Assembly: GCA_044433415.1 (NCBI GenBank)
Contig: JAWXTP010000162.1
Span: 1 to 5,976 of the forward strand
DNA: 5,976 bases
Direction: 5' to 3'
Source: JAWXTP01 sp044433415
GTDB taxonomy: Bacteria > Bacteroidota > Bacteroidia > Bacteroidales > Rikenellaceae
Shown here: positions 1 to 5,493 of the stretch, one piece after another
How the letters are laid out: the number at the start of each line of letters is the position of its first letter
Position numbering within the stretch: the first letter of the stretch is position 1
Program-made: the position numbers and the translations under genes
Notes under the pieces: model-generated
What the model was told of the DNA's origin: nothing
What the model saw: the letters and a program-made list of their open reading frames with translations, nothing else
Databases searched by the model: none

Positions 1-14
1 ATTTTTATCGCTTA

Positions 15-60
15 GGCGGAATAAATTTGAGCTTGGCTCCGATTTGTTTCGCCTTTTTTT
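15..60 (+). terminator. Strong intrinsic terminator of an upstream gene
   Basis: An 18-bp stem (15-32 with 36-53) has one mismatch and three G-T wobbles, closed by a three-base TTG loop, and is followed directly by seven T (54-60). The mirror strand has no T-run after the stem, so it acts on plus-strand transcripts. Whatever it terminates lies left of the window. It also insulates the nuclease gene at 105 from upstream readthrough. Confidence 0.85.
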
Positions 61-104
61 ATGTCCTTATAGTTCCTTGACCTCAATTCAGTTGCATTTG
101 CAGG

Positions 105-1205
105 TTGAATTCAGCTTATTCTATCAAAGAATGTTCTCAAATTAATAAAGATACGACCGATAAACTTCAAGAGTTGAAATTTGTAAAGGGTGAGTTGATA
201 AGAATTAAAAATAATTTTGACAACGAATCAAAACATGTTGTTAATGCTATATTCAAGATGAAACAAGAAGCAACAAAAGGGCAACCATGGTTAGCTTCTG
301 TATTTGCCGATTTTGAGTATTTGCAAGACCAAAAAAAAGCTGATAGTTTAAGGAGTAAGCCGCACCCAGCATTGTCAGCATCTGAACAGGTGAAAGCAAT
401 AGCAAAAGAAAAAAAAGTACTTATTCAAGAGCTTAAGGAATATAAATATAAGTTACAGTATTACGAGTCTCTTTTCCCAGACCTTGAAGATGTTTGTGAA
501 GGTATAGCAAAGAATGAAAATGAGGACGACCAGACGAGGGATAAAGTTTCTGATTTTGTAACAAAAGAAGAATACATGTCAATGTCGACTACTGTACGTA
601 ATCAGTTAGCATTAGATAGATACTTGAAAAAGCATCACACCAAAAGTCATATAGGCAAAATGTACGAAAGGTATATAGGTTGGATGTTTGAAAGTAAAGG
701 TTATAAGGTTGAATATTGCGGAATTAAGAATGGTTTAAATGACCTTGGGCGTGATTTGATTTGTATTGGTCAAGGCAAGGTATATGTTGTACAATGTAAG
801 TATTGGAGCGATAAGAAAAAATTACATGAGAATGTGATATGTCAATTGTTTGGAACAGCTGTAAAACTTAAAATTGACGTTCGAAAAAGTGGTAGTATTT
901 TGTTTAATGATTATTCTTTAGGTGATATGCGAATTATTCCTTGTCTGATTAGTAATATAGATATTTCAGATACTGCGAAAGAATTTACCAAAGAGTTAAA
1001 TGTAACATATATGCGTATAGCCTTTGATAAAAATTATCCTATAATTAAGTGTAATATTGGCATGAAAGGGGAACGCATTTATCATTTGCCTTTTGATCAA
1101 CAATATGATAGGGTAATGATAGACAAGAAAGGAGAATGTTATGCAACTACAGTTAAAGAAGCGGAGTCAAAAGGCTTCAGACGAGCGAAACGGTGGCTTG
1201 ATTAA
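105..1205 (+). CDS. Restriction-endonuclease-like protein, PD-(D/E)XK (Mrr-type) fold, possibly 5'-truncated
   Basis: This is a predicted cytoplasmic DNA-cleaving enzyme of the Mrr-like restriction endonuclease superfamily. Residues 1-60 are helical and probably coiled coil. Residues 60-130 are a conserved helical segment (PWLA at 61-64, KPHPA at 85-89, YYESLFP at 119-125). The nuclease core spans about 183-300: E188 in an ERYIG helix, then GRD with D217, then QCK with Q230 and K232, the expected D...(E/Q)xK active site. The C-terminal block (YPIIKCNI at 311-318, IYHLPFDQQYDR at 325-336, GFRRAKRW at 357-364) resembles the tail of long restriction-endonuclease-annotated proteins I recall; this is from memory. 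The catalytic residues look intact. The start is doubtful: the frame opens after a TGA at 78-80, TTG at 105 is the only early start, and the first ATG is at 258 (M52), inside the helical region. No methylase or specificity subunit is visible, so a restriction-modification role is not shown. Nuclease fold is confident; function and start are not. Confidence 0.8.
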   Translation: MNSAYSIKECSQINKDTTDKLQELKFVKGELIRIKNNFDNESKHVVNAIFKMKQEATKGQPWLASVFADFEYLQDQKKADSLRSKPHPALSASEQVKAIAKEKKVLIQELKEYKYKLQYYESLFPDLEDVCEGIAKNENEDDQTRDKVSDFVTKEEYMSMSTTVRNQLALDRYLKKHHTKSHIGKMYERYIGWMFESKGYKVEYCGIKNGLNDLGRDLICIGQGKVYVVQCKYWSDKKKLHENVICQLFGTAVKLKIDVRKSGSILFNDYSLGDMRIIPCLISNIDISDTAKEFTKELNVTYMRIAFDKNYPIIKCNIGMKGERIYHLPFDQQYDRVMIDKKGECYATTVKEAESKGFRRAKRWLD

Positions 1206-1218
1206 AAATAGTATTTAG

Positions 1219-1251
1219 TTGTTGTGTGATACGATAATTTTAGTATCTTTG
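1219..1251 (+). promoter_or_regulatory. Bacteroidota-type promoter for the paralogue pair and integrase
   Basis: The -7 element TATCTTTG (1244-1251) fits TAnnTTTG exactly, and a TTG at 1222-1224 (preceded by another at 1219) lies 19 bp upstream as the -33 element. Transcription would start near 1255-1260, just after the nuclease gene ends at 1205, leaving an untranslated leader of about 95 nt before the ATG at 1353. Confidence 0.6.
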
Positions 1252-1271
1252 TAGTGTAGTGTTGTAGTAAA

Positions 1272-1303
1272 CTTTTAAAAACAGGAAACCATGTTTTTGA
1301 AAG
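1272..1303 (+). promoter_or_regulatory. Leader hairpin with a six-codon upstream ORF
   Basis: In the leader of the 1353 gene, 1272-1283 pairs with 1292-1303 over 12 bp (one wobble), and GG/CC pairs inside the loop. The loop holds AGGA followed by an ATG at 1291 that opens a six-codon frame ending with TAA at 1309-1311. No T-run follows the stem, so it is not a terminator. It could control translation or RNA stability, but AT-rich DNA forms such stems easily. Confidence 0.3.
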
Positions 1304-1352
1304 GTGGATAAATATTTGTAATAAATAAAATTATATTAAAATAGTTAAAGTT

Positions 1353-1991
1353 ATGGAATTAATAGAAGTTATAGGTATAGTGATAGGTGCAGTAGCTACT
1401 ATTTTAGCTGGTGTGTGGTTTATTATAATAAAAGCTATAAAAATAGGGGAAGTAAAATCGCAAGTTAACCAGATAGAAATAGTTGCTAAAGCAAACACAG
1501 AAGATATTGCCACTGCAAAGACTGCTATAAGTCGTATAGACCGATTAGAAAAAGGTTATGATGTTCATTCTGATGAAATCACTTCTATAAAGAGATGGGT
1601 AATCAAAAAAGATAGAGCAATGGTAAATGAGCTAATACAAAAACAGTCACCTATGAAAATAACGGAACTTGGCAGAAAGTTACTAGTTATATCGGGAGCT
1701 GATAAAATACTACCTCAGATAAGCGATCTACTCATTGAAGAGATGGAAAAGAAAACTATAAAAACAGCGTATGATGTTGAGGTAGAGGCTTACTTTGTTG
1801 TACTCAATAATGAATCAAATGATGCTTTTATTGCGTTGAAGAATTTCATTTATAACGAGTCTGAATATGTGTCAATAGAGAACGATGGAGCTGTAAAGGA
1901 AGTGAAACTAGATTTTGATAATATCTTACGTCTTATAAGTGTTGATTTAAGGGATATTTACCTAGAGAAACATCCTGAATTATTGGAATAG
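1353..1991 (+). CDS. Membrane-anchored protein of unknown function, first of two tandem paralogues (212 aa)
   Basis: I do not recognise a named family. Residues 6-26 are a single strongly hydrophobic membrane segment followed by lysines (K27, K30), which suggests an inner-membrane anchor with the rest in the cytoplasm. Residues 32-80 are polar and helical, probably coiled coil. Residues 82-212 are a compact domain with KRWV (80-83), SPMKITELG (99-107), TAYDVE (138-143), DAFI (157-160), FIYN (165-168) and LRDIYL (199-204). The next gene encodes the same domain, aligning without gaps from residue 82 to 174 with about 35 of 93 residues identical by eye. The SP...TELG segment could be a winged-helix-like element, which is speculation. 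ATG 1353 is chosen because it places the membrane segment at the N terminus. It is probably co-transcribed with the two genes downstream (33-bp gap to the next). Confidence 0.85.
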   Translation: MELIEVIGIVIGAVATILAGVWFIIIKAIKIGEVKSQVNQIEIVAKANTEDIATAKTAISRIDRLEKGYDVHSDEITSIKRWVIKKDRAMVNELIQKQSPMKITELGRKLLVISGADKILPQISDLLIEEMEKKTIKTAYDVEVEAYFVVLNNESNDAFIALKNFIYNESEYVSIENDGAVKEVKLDFDNILRLISVDLRDIYLEKHPELLE

Positions 1992-2024
1992 TGAGGGTGT
2001 GATTTTATACACAAAAAAGAAAAG

Positions 2025-2570
2025 ATGAAAGAGTTTATTACAAATAACTGGGAAACAATAGTTGCTTTTGTGAGTGTCGCTTGGGGAGTATATCAGTGGG
2101 CGAAAAATAGAGGGCGTTCTGAGGTAAAGAGAGAGCAGGCCGTTAAGGAATTGGGAAATAAGCACAATGATTTAGTGTGTGTAAAGAATGCTAATTACAC
2201 TGATAGAGTAAATAGAAGTGTAGAAATATCTATGTCTAACAATGAGATGTTACATATTGTTACAGCTTGGGTTATGAAACAAGATTCAAGTACTATTGAG
2301 CAAATGGCAAAGAAATTTTCACCGCGAAAATTAACGGAGCTAGGAGAGAGAGTATATAAAGAATCAGCAGGTAAGCAAGTGGTAGAAGATAATATTGAGT
2401 TTTTTGTTGAAGAACTGCGTAAAATAAAACCTAACACTGCATATGATGTTGAACAAAAGGCGTTAGAAGTTCTTTTAAAGAATTTAGGTATTGATGCCTT
2501 CATTCCAATTAAAACATACTTGTATAATGCACCAGAATTTATAAGTTACATTAATCCTGATACTAACTAA
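2025..2570 (+). CDS. Second membrane-anchored paralogue, shortened by an in-frame TAA (181 aa)
   Basis: This is a diverged sister of the preceding gene. A short hydrophobic segment at residues 9-25, with two tryptophans, is followed by basic residues (KNRGR, 27-31). A polar helical linker leads into the shared domain at identical residue numbers: SPRKLTELG 99-107, TAYDVE 138-143, DAFI 157-160, YLYN 165-168. Translation stops at TAA 2568-2570, after residue 181. The frame then stays open through 2672 and encodes a segment with LRDVYLKRY, matching LRDIYLEKH at the end of the first paralogue. The unbroken gene would be about 215 codons, close to the 212 of its sister. The loss of the last 33 residues may inactivate it, or the shorter form may be functional. 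Function is unknown. Confidence 0.8.
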   Translation: MKEFITNNWETIVAFVSVAWGVYQWAKNRGRSEVKREQAVKELGNKHNDLVCVKNANYTDRVNRSVEISMSNNEMLHIVTAWVMKQDSSTIEQMAKKFSPRKLTELGERVYKESAGKQVVEDNIEFFVEELRKIKPNTAYDVEQKALEVLLKNLGIDAFIPIKTYLYNAPEFISYINPDTN

Positions 2571-2672
2571 AAAGAGCAATTTAGAATAACTATGCAAGCT
2601 GTAGTATTTGCTATGAGTTTACATTTACGAGATGTATATTTAAAGAGATATGAAGCTGATATAAAAGGGTAA
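2571..2672 (+). other. In-frame C-terminal remnant of the second paralogue
   Basis: These 33 sense codons plus TAA (2670-2672) continue the exact frame of the gene at 2025. The peptide includes SLHLRDVYLKRYEADIKG, aligning with VDLRDIYLEKHPELLE at the end of the first paralogue, offset by two residues. An in-frame ATG at 2592 could restart translation but has no clear ribosome binding site. The remnant stops four bases before the integrase ATG, the spacing expected of an intact operon, so the TAA at 2568 looks like a recent nonsense change. Confidence 0.7.
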
Positions 2673-2676
2673 ACAT

Positions 2677-3966
2677 ATGGCAGTAACTTTTAATTTAGCA
2701 CATAAGGAAAGAGAAAGTAGCGTAATAATGCTAGATGTGTTATTTAAAGGTAAGCGTTACAAAATTTCCACAGGTGAAAGTGTGTTAACTAAACATTGGA
2801 ACACCTCAAAGAAACGGGCAAAGGTATTATCATCTTATAGTATTGGTGCAGGAATTAATGAAGTGTTAGACAAGTGGGAAGTAAGCGCACTTCAAACAGT
2901 GAATTACTTTAAGGATTATGACAAAGCACCTGAGAAAGTTAACTTTGTTGAGATATTCAAAGGAGTTCATTTTAAAGATGATGAAAATAAAGAACCTGAA
3001 GTTAAAGTATTGGGTTTTACTGATTTTATGAAGATTTATATTGAGCGTTACAGAGGTGTAAGAAGTAAATCGACGGTTGGTAATTATAATGGTGCGTTGA
3101 AAAAGTTACAGGATTTTGAAGTGAAATATAAATGTAAGTTGAAGTTTGAGGATATTGATATACAATTTTACAACAAATTTTCTTCTTATCATCATTCTTT
3201 AGGCTTTAAGGATAATACGCTAGGCACTGTAATAAAAGTAATTAAGCAGGTGCATACTGAAGCTAGAATAGTAGACAAGTTGCATAATGATGTAGGAGTA
3301 CAACATAAAGGTTTTGTAACTATAAGTAAAAATGTAGATAATATATATTTGTCGAAAGAGGAGTTATTATTGATGCGTGATTTAGTAATAAATTATGACA
3401 CTATATCTGCATTAGAGCCAACGTTAACTTCAGGGCAAATAAAACTAAAGGTGCACGCATTGAATGTTGCTAGAGATACGTTTTTAATAGGCGCGTTTAC
3501 AGGTCTTCGAGTATCGGATTACACCCATTTACAGAAGGCTACCATAAGCGATAAGTACATTAAAATACATACTGTAAAAACTAAGCAGGACCTAGTTATT
3601 CCAATTCATCCGATAGTGCGTGATATTTTAAATAGAGGATTTGACACGTCAACGATAATGGCAGACGTAAAACTCAACAAGCACATCAAAGTTGTTGCAA
3701 GGCTAGCAGGATTAACAGAGACAGTCAAGATTAATAGTTATGTAGGTGGTGAGTCAACACAGGTAGAGTCTCCAAAATACAGTTTGATATCATCGCATAC
3801 TGCACGTCGTTCATTTGCCACTAATGCTTACAAGGCAGGAGTTCCAACTTTAGCTATTATGAAAATTACAGGACACACGCGCGAAAGTACATTTTTAAAG
3901 TACATAAAAGTCAGCGCTGAAGAAAACGCTGATATGCTGTTAGAGCATGATTTTTATAAGATGTAG
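2677..3966 (+). CDS. Tyrosine recombinase / integrase of a Bacteroidota mobile element (429 aa)
   Basis: It catalyses site-specific DNA strand exchange through a phosphotyrosine intermediate, here presumably integration and excision of the element in this window. The domain order is typical of Bacteroidota integrases: an N-terminal arm-binding domain (about 1-90, with YKISTGESV and the HW motif at 41-42), a SAM-like core-binding domain (about 105-205), and the catalytic domain (about 225-425). The catalytic set is complete: R278 in TGLRVSDY, K301 in VKTKQ (K303 is the alternative), H374 and R377 in SHTARR, H400 in GHT, and nucleophile Y409 in LKYIK. Length is normal. ATG 2677 is preceded by an AAAGGG-type site at the end of the upstream remnant. 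It is likely co-transcribed with the membrane-protein pair. The repeats and the possible attachment core just downstream suggest that the element ends there. Confidence 0.95.
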   Translation: MAVTFNLAHKERESSVIMLDVLFKGKRYKISTGESVLTKHWNTSKKRAKVLSSYSIGAGINEVLDKWEVSALQTVNYFKDYDKAPEKVNFVEIFKGVHFKDDENKEPEVKVLGFTDFMKIYIERYRGVRSKSTVGNYNGALKKLQDFEVKYKCKLKFEDIDIQFYNKFSSYHHSLGFKDNTLGTVIKVIKQVHTEARIVDKLHNDVGVQHKGFVTISKNVDNIYLSKEELLLMRDLVINYDTISALEPTLTSGQIKLKVHALNVARDTFLIGAFTGLRVSDYTHLQKATISDKYIKIHTVKTKQDLVIPIHPIVRDILNRGFDTSTIMADVKLNKHIKVVARLAGLTETVKINSYVGGESTQVESPKYSLISSHTARRSFATNAYKAGVPTLAIMKITGHTRESTFLKYIKVSAEENADMLLEHDFYKM

Positions 3967-3998
3967 TGGCGTACAATGGCGGACAGTTTGGCGGACAG
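3967..3998 (+). repeat. Three direct repeats after the integrase, possible arm-type binding sites
   Basis: TGGCGGACAG occurs at 3977-3986 and 3989-3998, and a diverged copy TGGCGTACAA at 3967-3976. They begin at the first base after the integrase stop. Unit spacing is 10 and 12 bp, about one helical turn. They are GC-rich against an AT-rich background. Short repeats between an integrase gene and the attachment core are commonly arm sites for the recombinase; that role is inferred. Confidence 0.45.
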
Positions 3999-4100
3999 AA
4001 TAATGTTATTGATATGCATATTTAGCAAAACAAACATAAAAATAAATGTACTTAAGTAGTTGATTTGTTGTATAAAACTATTTGATGTAGAATGATTTAA

Positions 4101-4124
4101 CTTTCCGGCTCCGGGTACTTTATC
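4101..4124 (+). other. Candidate attachment-site core (tRNA 3'-end-like)
   Basis: A GC-rich patch (CCGGCTCCGGGTAC, 4105-4118) sits in AT-rich DNA between the integrase and an intrinsic terminator. Tyrosine integrases often use tRNA 3' ends, and a tRNA fragment followed by its native terminator is the expected pattern at one element end. No T-loop GGTTCRA sequence lies upstream and no second copy is in this window, so this is a guess from position and composition. Confidence 0.3.
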
Positions 4125-4127
4125 GAA

Positions 4128-4163
4128 AGTCAATCACTTAATAATCAAGTGGTTGGCTTTTTT
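4128..4163 (+). terminator. Intrinsic terminator downstream of the integrase
   Basis: A 12-bp stem (4128-4139 with 4147-4158, two wobbles) and a seven-base loop lead into a run of T (4158-4163). It would end plus-strand transcripts from the integrase operon. It may instead be the native terminator of a tRNA gene whose 3' end was used as the attachment site. Confidence 0.75.
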
Positions 4164-4202
4164 GTTTACCTCTTTTTGTCAGCCAAATGTCAGTATTTTT
4201 TG

Positions 4203-4251
4203 TAAAAATAGAAAAGCACCCACTAAAATATTACTAATTTAATGAGTGCTT
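4203..4251 (-). terminator. Intrinsic terminator for minus-strand transcripts
   Basis: On the minus strand a stem formed by 4251-4238 and 4227-4214 (14 bp with wobbles, core AAGCACTCA / TGGGTGCTT) has a ten-base AT loop and is followed by a T-rich tail (4215-4203). The plus-strand side has no T-run. It lies 83 bp past the stop of the minus-strand gene, and it would also end the candidate small RNA starting near 4286. Confidence 0.75.
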
Positions 4252-4286
4252 GTTGTGTGTTTATCAAATCACCATATTGGTTATGA
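4203..4286 (-). ncRNA. Candidate small RNA of about 80 nt
   Basis: A minus-strand promoter (4292-4322) and a minus-strand terminator (4214-4251) lie back to back with no reading frame of useful length between them; only three codons follow the sole ATG. The expected product starts near 4286 and ends near 4203. It may instead be only the 3' untranslated region of the 233-residue gene. No known RNA family is recognised. Confidence 0.3.
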
Positions 4287-4291
4287 CAAAG

Positions 4292-4322
4292 CAAATATAG
4301 TGATTATTCTTGAATTCACAAA
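4292..4322 (-). promoter_or_regulatory. Minus-strand promoter in the 3' region of the 233-aa gene
   Basis: Read on the minus strand, TTTG (4322-4319), a 19-bp spacer and TATATTTG (4299-4292) fit the Bacteroidota promoter consensus. A near-perfect 12-bp inverted repeat (4267-4278 with 4294-4305) overlaps the -7 element and could be an operator, or a stem in a longer transcript coming from the upstream gene. Confidence 0.45.
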
Positions 4323-4333
4323 ATGTTGTCTTT

Positions 4334-5035
4334 CTAAGCATTTATATCTTTATCGTCGTAGTATTTGTCAAGCATTTCACATAGATTACCGGTCAAATCA
4401 GCAATGTCGCTTATTATATATGCTTTTTTGTAGAAGACGTTGAAGTTGTTGAGTAGCCACTGTTGAGTATGTAACATTTCTGTTTTCTGTTCACTATTAT
4501 ACCCGTTGTTTGCAAAGTAATTTCCAAATACTGTTGCAATGTTATTGTTATGTTGTTGGTTAGGTGTGGCAAATGTTTCAAAGGTCTGTATTAGACTCCT
4601 CATTTCAAACGCTAAATCCCATAGTTCATTCATATTTGGATTGTCAACACTGTTCAATGTTTCCAATCTGTCATTCATTAGGAATGCACCAATACTCTCT
4701 AACGCCTGTCGGTTTTCTGGTGATAGAGGTTCGGTGATTTCTTTTGTCTCAGTCTCTGTGATACTCTCGCCGTCTAAAATTTTTAATGTCTGGTCGCAAT
4801 AGGTGTCCCAATCAATTAAGTTCTTTTGGTAGTTGAGATAGATAGGTTTTAGTTTTACTACCTTTTCTGGTTGAGGCTCTTTACTCCTGTCACATAAATT
4901 GATAAGGTAGCAAACAATATCTATCATATCAGCTTGCTTGATACGGCCTTTGTCGTACCATTCATAAAATTGATCTTTCTGTTTTGTTTCTGCTGGTGTT
5001 TCGAATACTGGGGTCTTAGTTGTCTGTGTGTCCAT
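4334..5035 (-). CDS. Conserved-looking hypothetical protein, soluble (233 aa)
   Basis: I do not recognise this protein. Residues 1-20 are polar and probably disordered. The segment FYEWYDKGRIKQADMIDIVCYLINLCDR (about 23-50) looks like amphipathic helices. The middle (about 90-105) is rich in T and E, and the rest appears helical and acidic, ending with DKYYDDKDINA. There is no signal peptide, membrane segment, cysteine cluster or catalytic motif, so it is probably cytoplasmic. It is supported as a real gene by its own promoter (5085-5116), a downstream terminator (4214-4251) and a long open frame. It is divergent from the XRE regulator across a shared operator-rich region, so it is probably under that regulator's control. 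Confidence 0.8.
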   Translation of the reverse strand: MDTQTTKTPVFETPAETKQKDQFYEWYDKGRIKQADMIDIVCYLINLCDRSKEPQPEKVVKLKPIYLNYQKNLIDWDTYCDQTLKILDGESITETETKEITEPLSPENRQALESIGAFLMNDRLETLNSVDNPNMNELWDLAFEMRSLIQTFETFATPNQQHNNNIATVFGNYFANNGYNSEQKTEMLHTQQWLLNNFNVFYKKAYIISDIADLTGNLCEMLDKYYDDKDINA

Positions 5036-5084
5036 AGTAGTGAGGTTTATTTGTTATTATACTTATTAGTTTTATTTTATGATG

Positions 5085-5116
5085 CAAAGTTATACTAAAT
5101 AATTTAATATAACAAA
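5085..5116 (-). promoter_or_regulatory. Promoter of the 233-aa minus-strand gene
   Basis: On the minus strand TTTG (5116-5113), a 20-bp spacer and TAACTTTG (5092-5085) match the Bacteroidota -33/-7 form. Transcription would start near 5078, about 43 bases before the ATG at 5035. A TTATACT site (5090-5096) overlaps the -7 element and another (5057-5069) lies just inside the transcript, as expected if a repressor blocks this promoter. Confidence 0.65.
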
Positions 5117-5199
5117 TATTTTAAGCATTATTTTTAAGTAAAATTATACTGTGTATATTTATTTGTTTAAAAATATTATACTAATTAGGAGTTTTTTTG

Positions 5200-5207
5200 T
5201 ATATTTG
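5200..5207 (+). promoter_or_regulatory. -7 element of the XRE regulator, inside an inverted repeat
   Basis: TATATTTG fits TAnnTTTG and lies between the 13-bp inverted arms 5176-5188 and 5218-5230. There is no TTTG at the usual distance upstream, so the promoter may be weak or need help. Transcription near 5214 would leave a leader of about 20 nt to the ATG at 5233. Occupation of the arms should block this promoter, fitting autoregulation. Confidence 0.5.
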
Positions 5208-5232
5208 TACCATAAAACTAATTAGTATAAGT

Positions 5233-5490
5233 ATGGAATTTAGAAAACGAATAAAAGAGATATGTACCTCAAAGGGTATTACTCAGAAAGAATTAGCATT
5301 GAAACTTGGTATTTCGGACATCAGTTTGAATAAAACTTTGAGAGGTGATTATCCTCAATTACAAACGCTCGAAAAGATAGCAAATGCTTTAGAGGTGAAT
5401 ATTGTGGAACTGTTCAATGCATCAGGTAGTAGTGGTTTCACCTGCCCCAACTGTGGAGCAACATTAGAACTAAAAGTTAAGGAGGAGTAA
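5233..5490 (+). CDS. Small XRE-family HTH transcriptional regulator with a single CxxC knuckle (85 aa)
   Basis: This is a probable DNA-binding repressor. Residues 3-61 form a Cro/C1-type helix-turn-helix domain: FRKRIKEICTSKGITQKELA, then the turn and recognition helix LGISDISLNKTLRG at about 25-38, then TLEKIANALEVNIVELF. The tail has CPNCGATLEL (71-80), a single zinc-ribbon-like CxxC; with only two cysteines, metal binding would need dimerisation or other ligands. A TTG at 5197 would add 12 residues, but that extension covers the -7 element and the right operator arm, so ATG 5233 is preferred. The gene ends three bases before the ORF6N gene, and its last codons contain that gene's ribosome binding site, so the two are translationally linked. 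The operators upstream suggest autoregulation and control of the divergent gene. Confidence 0.9.
   Translation: MEFRKRIKEICTSKGITQKELALKLGISDISLNKTLRGDYPQLQTLEKIANALEVNIVELFNASGSSGFTCPNCGATLELKVKEE
5481..5487 (+). promoter_or_regulatory. Strong Shine-Dalgarno site for the ORF6N gene
   Basis: GGAGGAG lies six bases before ATG 5494, inside the last codons of the XRE gene. Strong sites of this kind are uncommon in Bacteroidota and stand out from the other genes here. It fixes the ATG at 5494 as the start. Confidence 0.75.
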
Positions 5491-5493
5491 CAA

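Larger units (their letters stand above)
5057..5230. repeat. Array of TTATACT operator-like sites in the divergent region
   Basis: TTATACT begins at 5057, 5090, 5144 and 5176, and its complement AGTATAA ends at 5230. The 5057 copy (TTATACTTATTAG) matches the 5176 copy (TTATACTAATTAG) at 12 of 13 bases, and the 5176 copy is perfectly inverted at 5218-5230. Spacings between the direct copies are 33, 54 and 32 bp, close to whole helical turns. The sites overlap or flank both promoters. The XRE protein encoded at 5233 is the obvious candidate binder; this is inferred. Confidence 0.6.

Noticed and set aside
85..114. Direct repeat AATTCAG at 85-91 and 108-114
   Set aside because: It is seven bases long in AT-rich DNA, with no extension and no clear role.
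1331..1513. Minus-strand frame of 60 codons with hydrophobic residues
   Set aside because: It is antisense to the start and membrane segment of the first paralogue, whose hydrophobic codons explain it. No promoter or homology supports it.
1980..2503. Two minus-strand frames (1980-2165 and 2195-2503) opposite the second paralogue
   Set aside because: They overlap a plus-strand gene whose motifs match its paralogue residue for residue. Their translations show no recognisable domain.
35..4113. GGCTCCG at 35-41 and 4107-4113 as paired attachment sites
   Set aside because: Only seven bases match, and the left copy lies in a terminator stem with unrelated flanks. Chance is adequate.
4246..4802. 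Plus-strand frames at 4246-4443 and 4539-4802
   Set aside because: They are antisense to the 233-residue gene or its terminator, have unlikely composition, and lack promoters or ribosome sites.
5197..5232. TTG start extending the XRE regulator by 12 residues
   Set aside because: The extension covers the -7 element and one operator arm and adds residues outside the helix-turn-helix fold. ATG 5233 is better.
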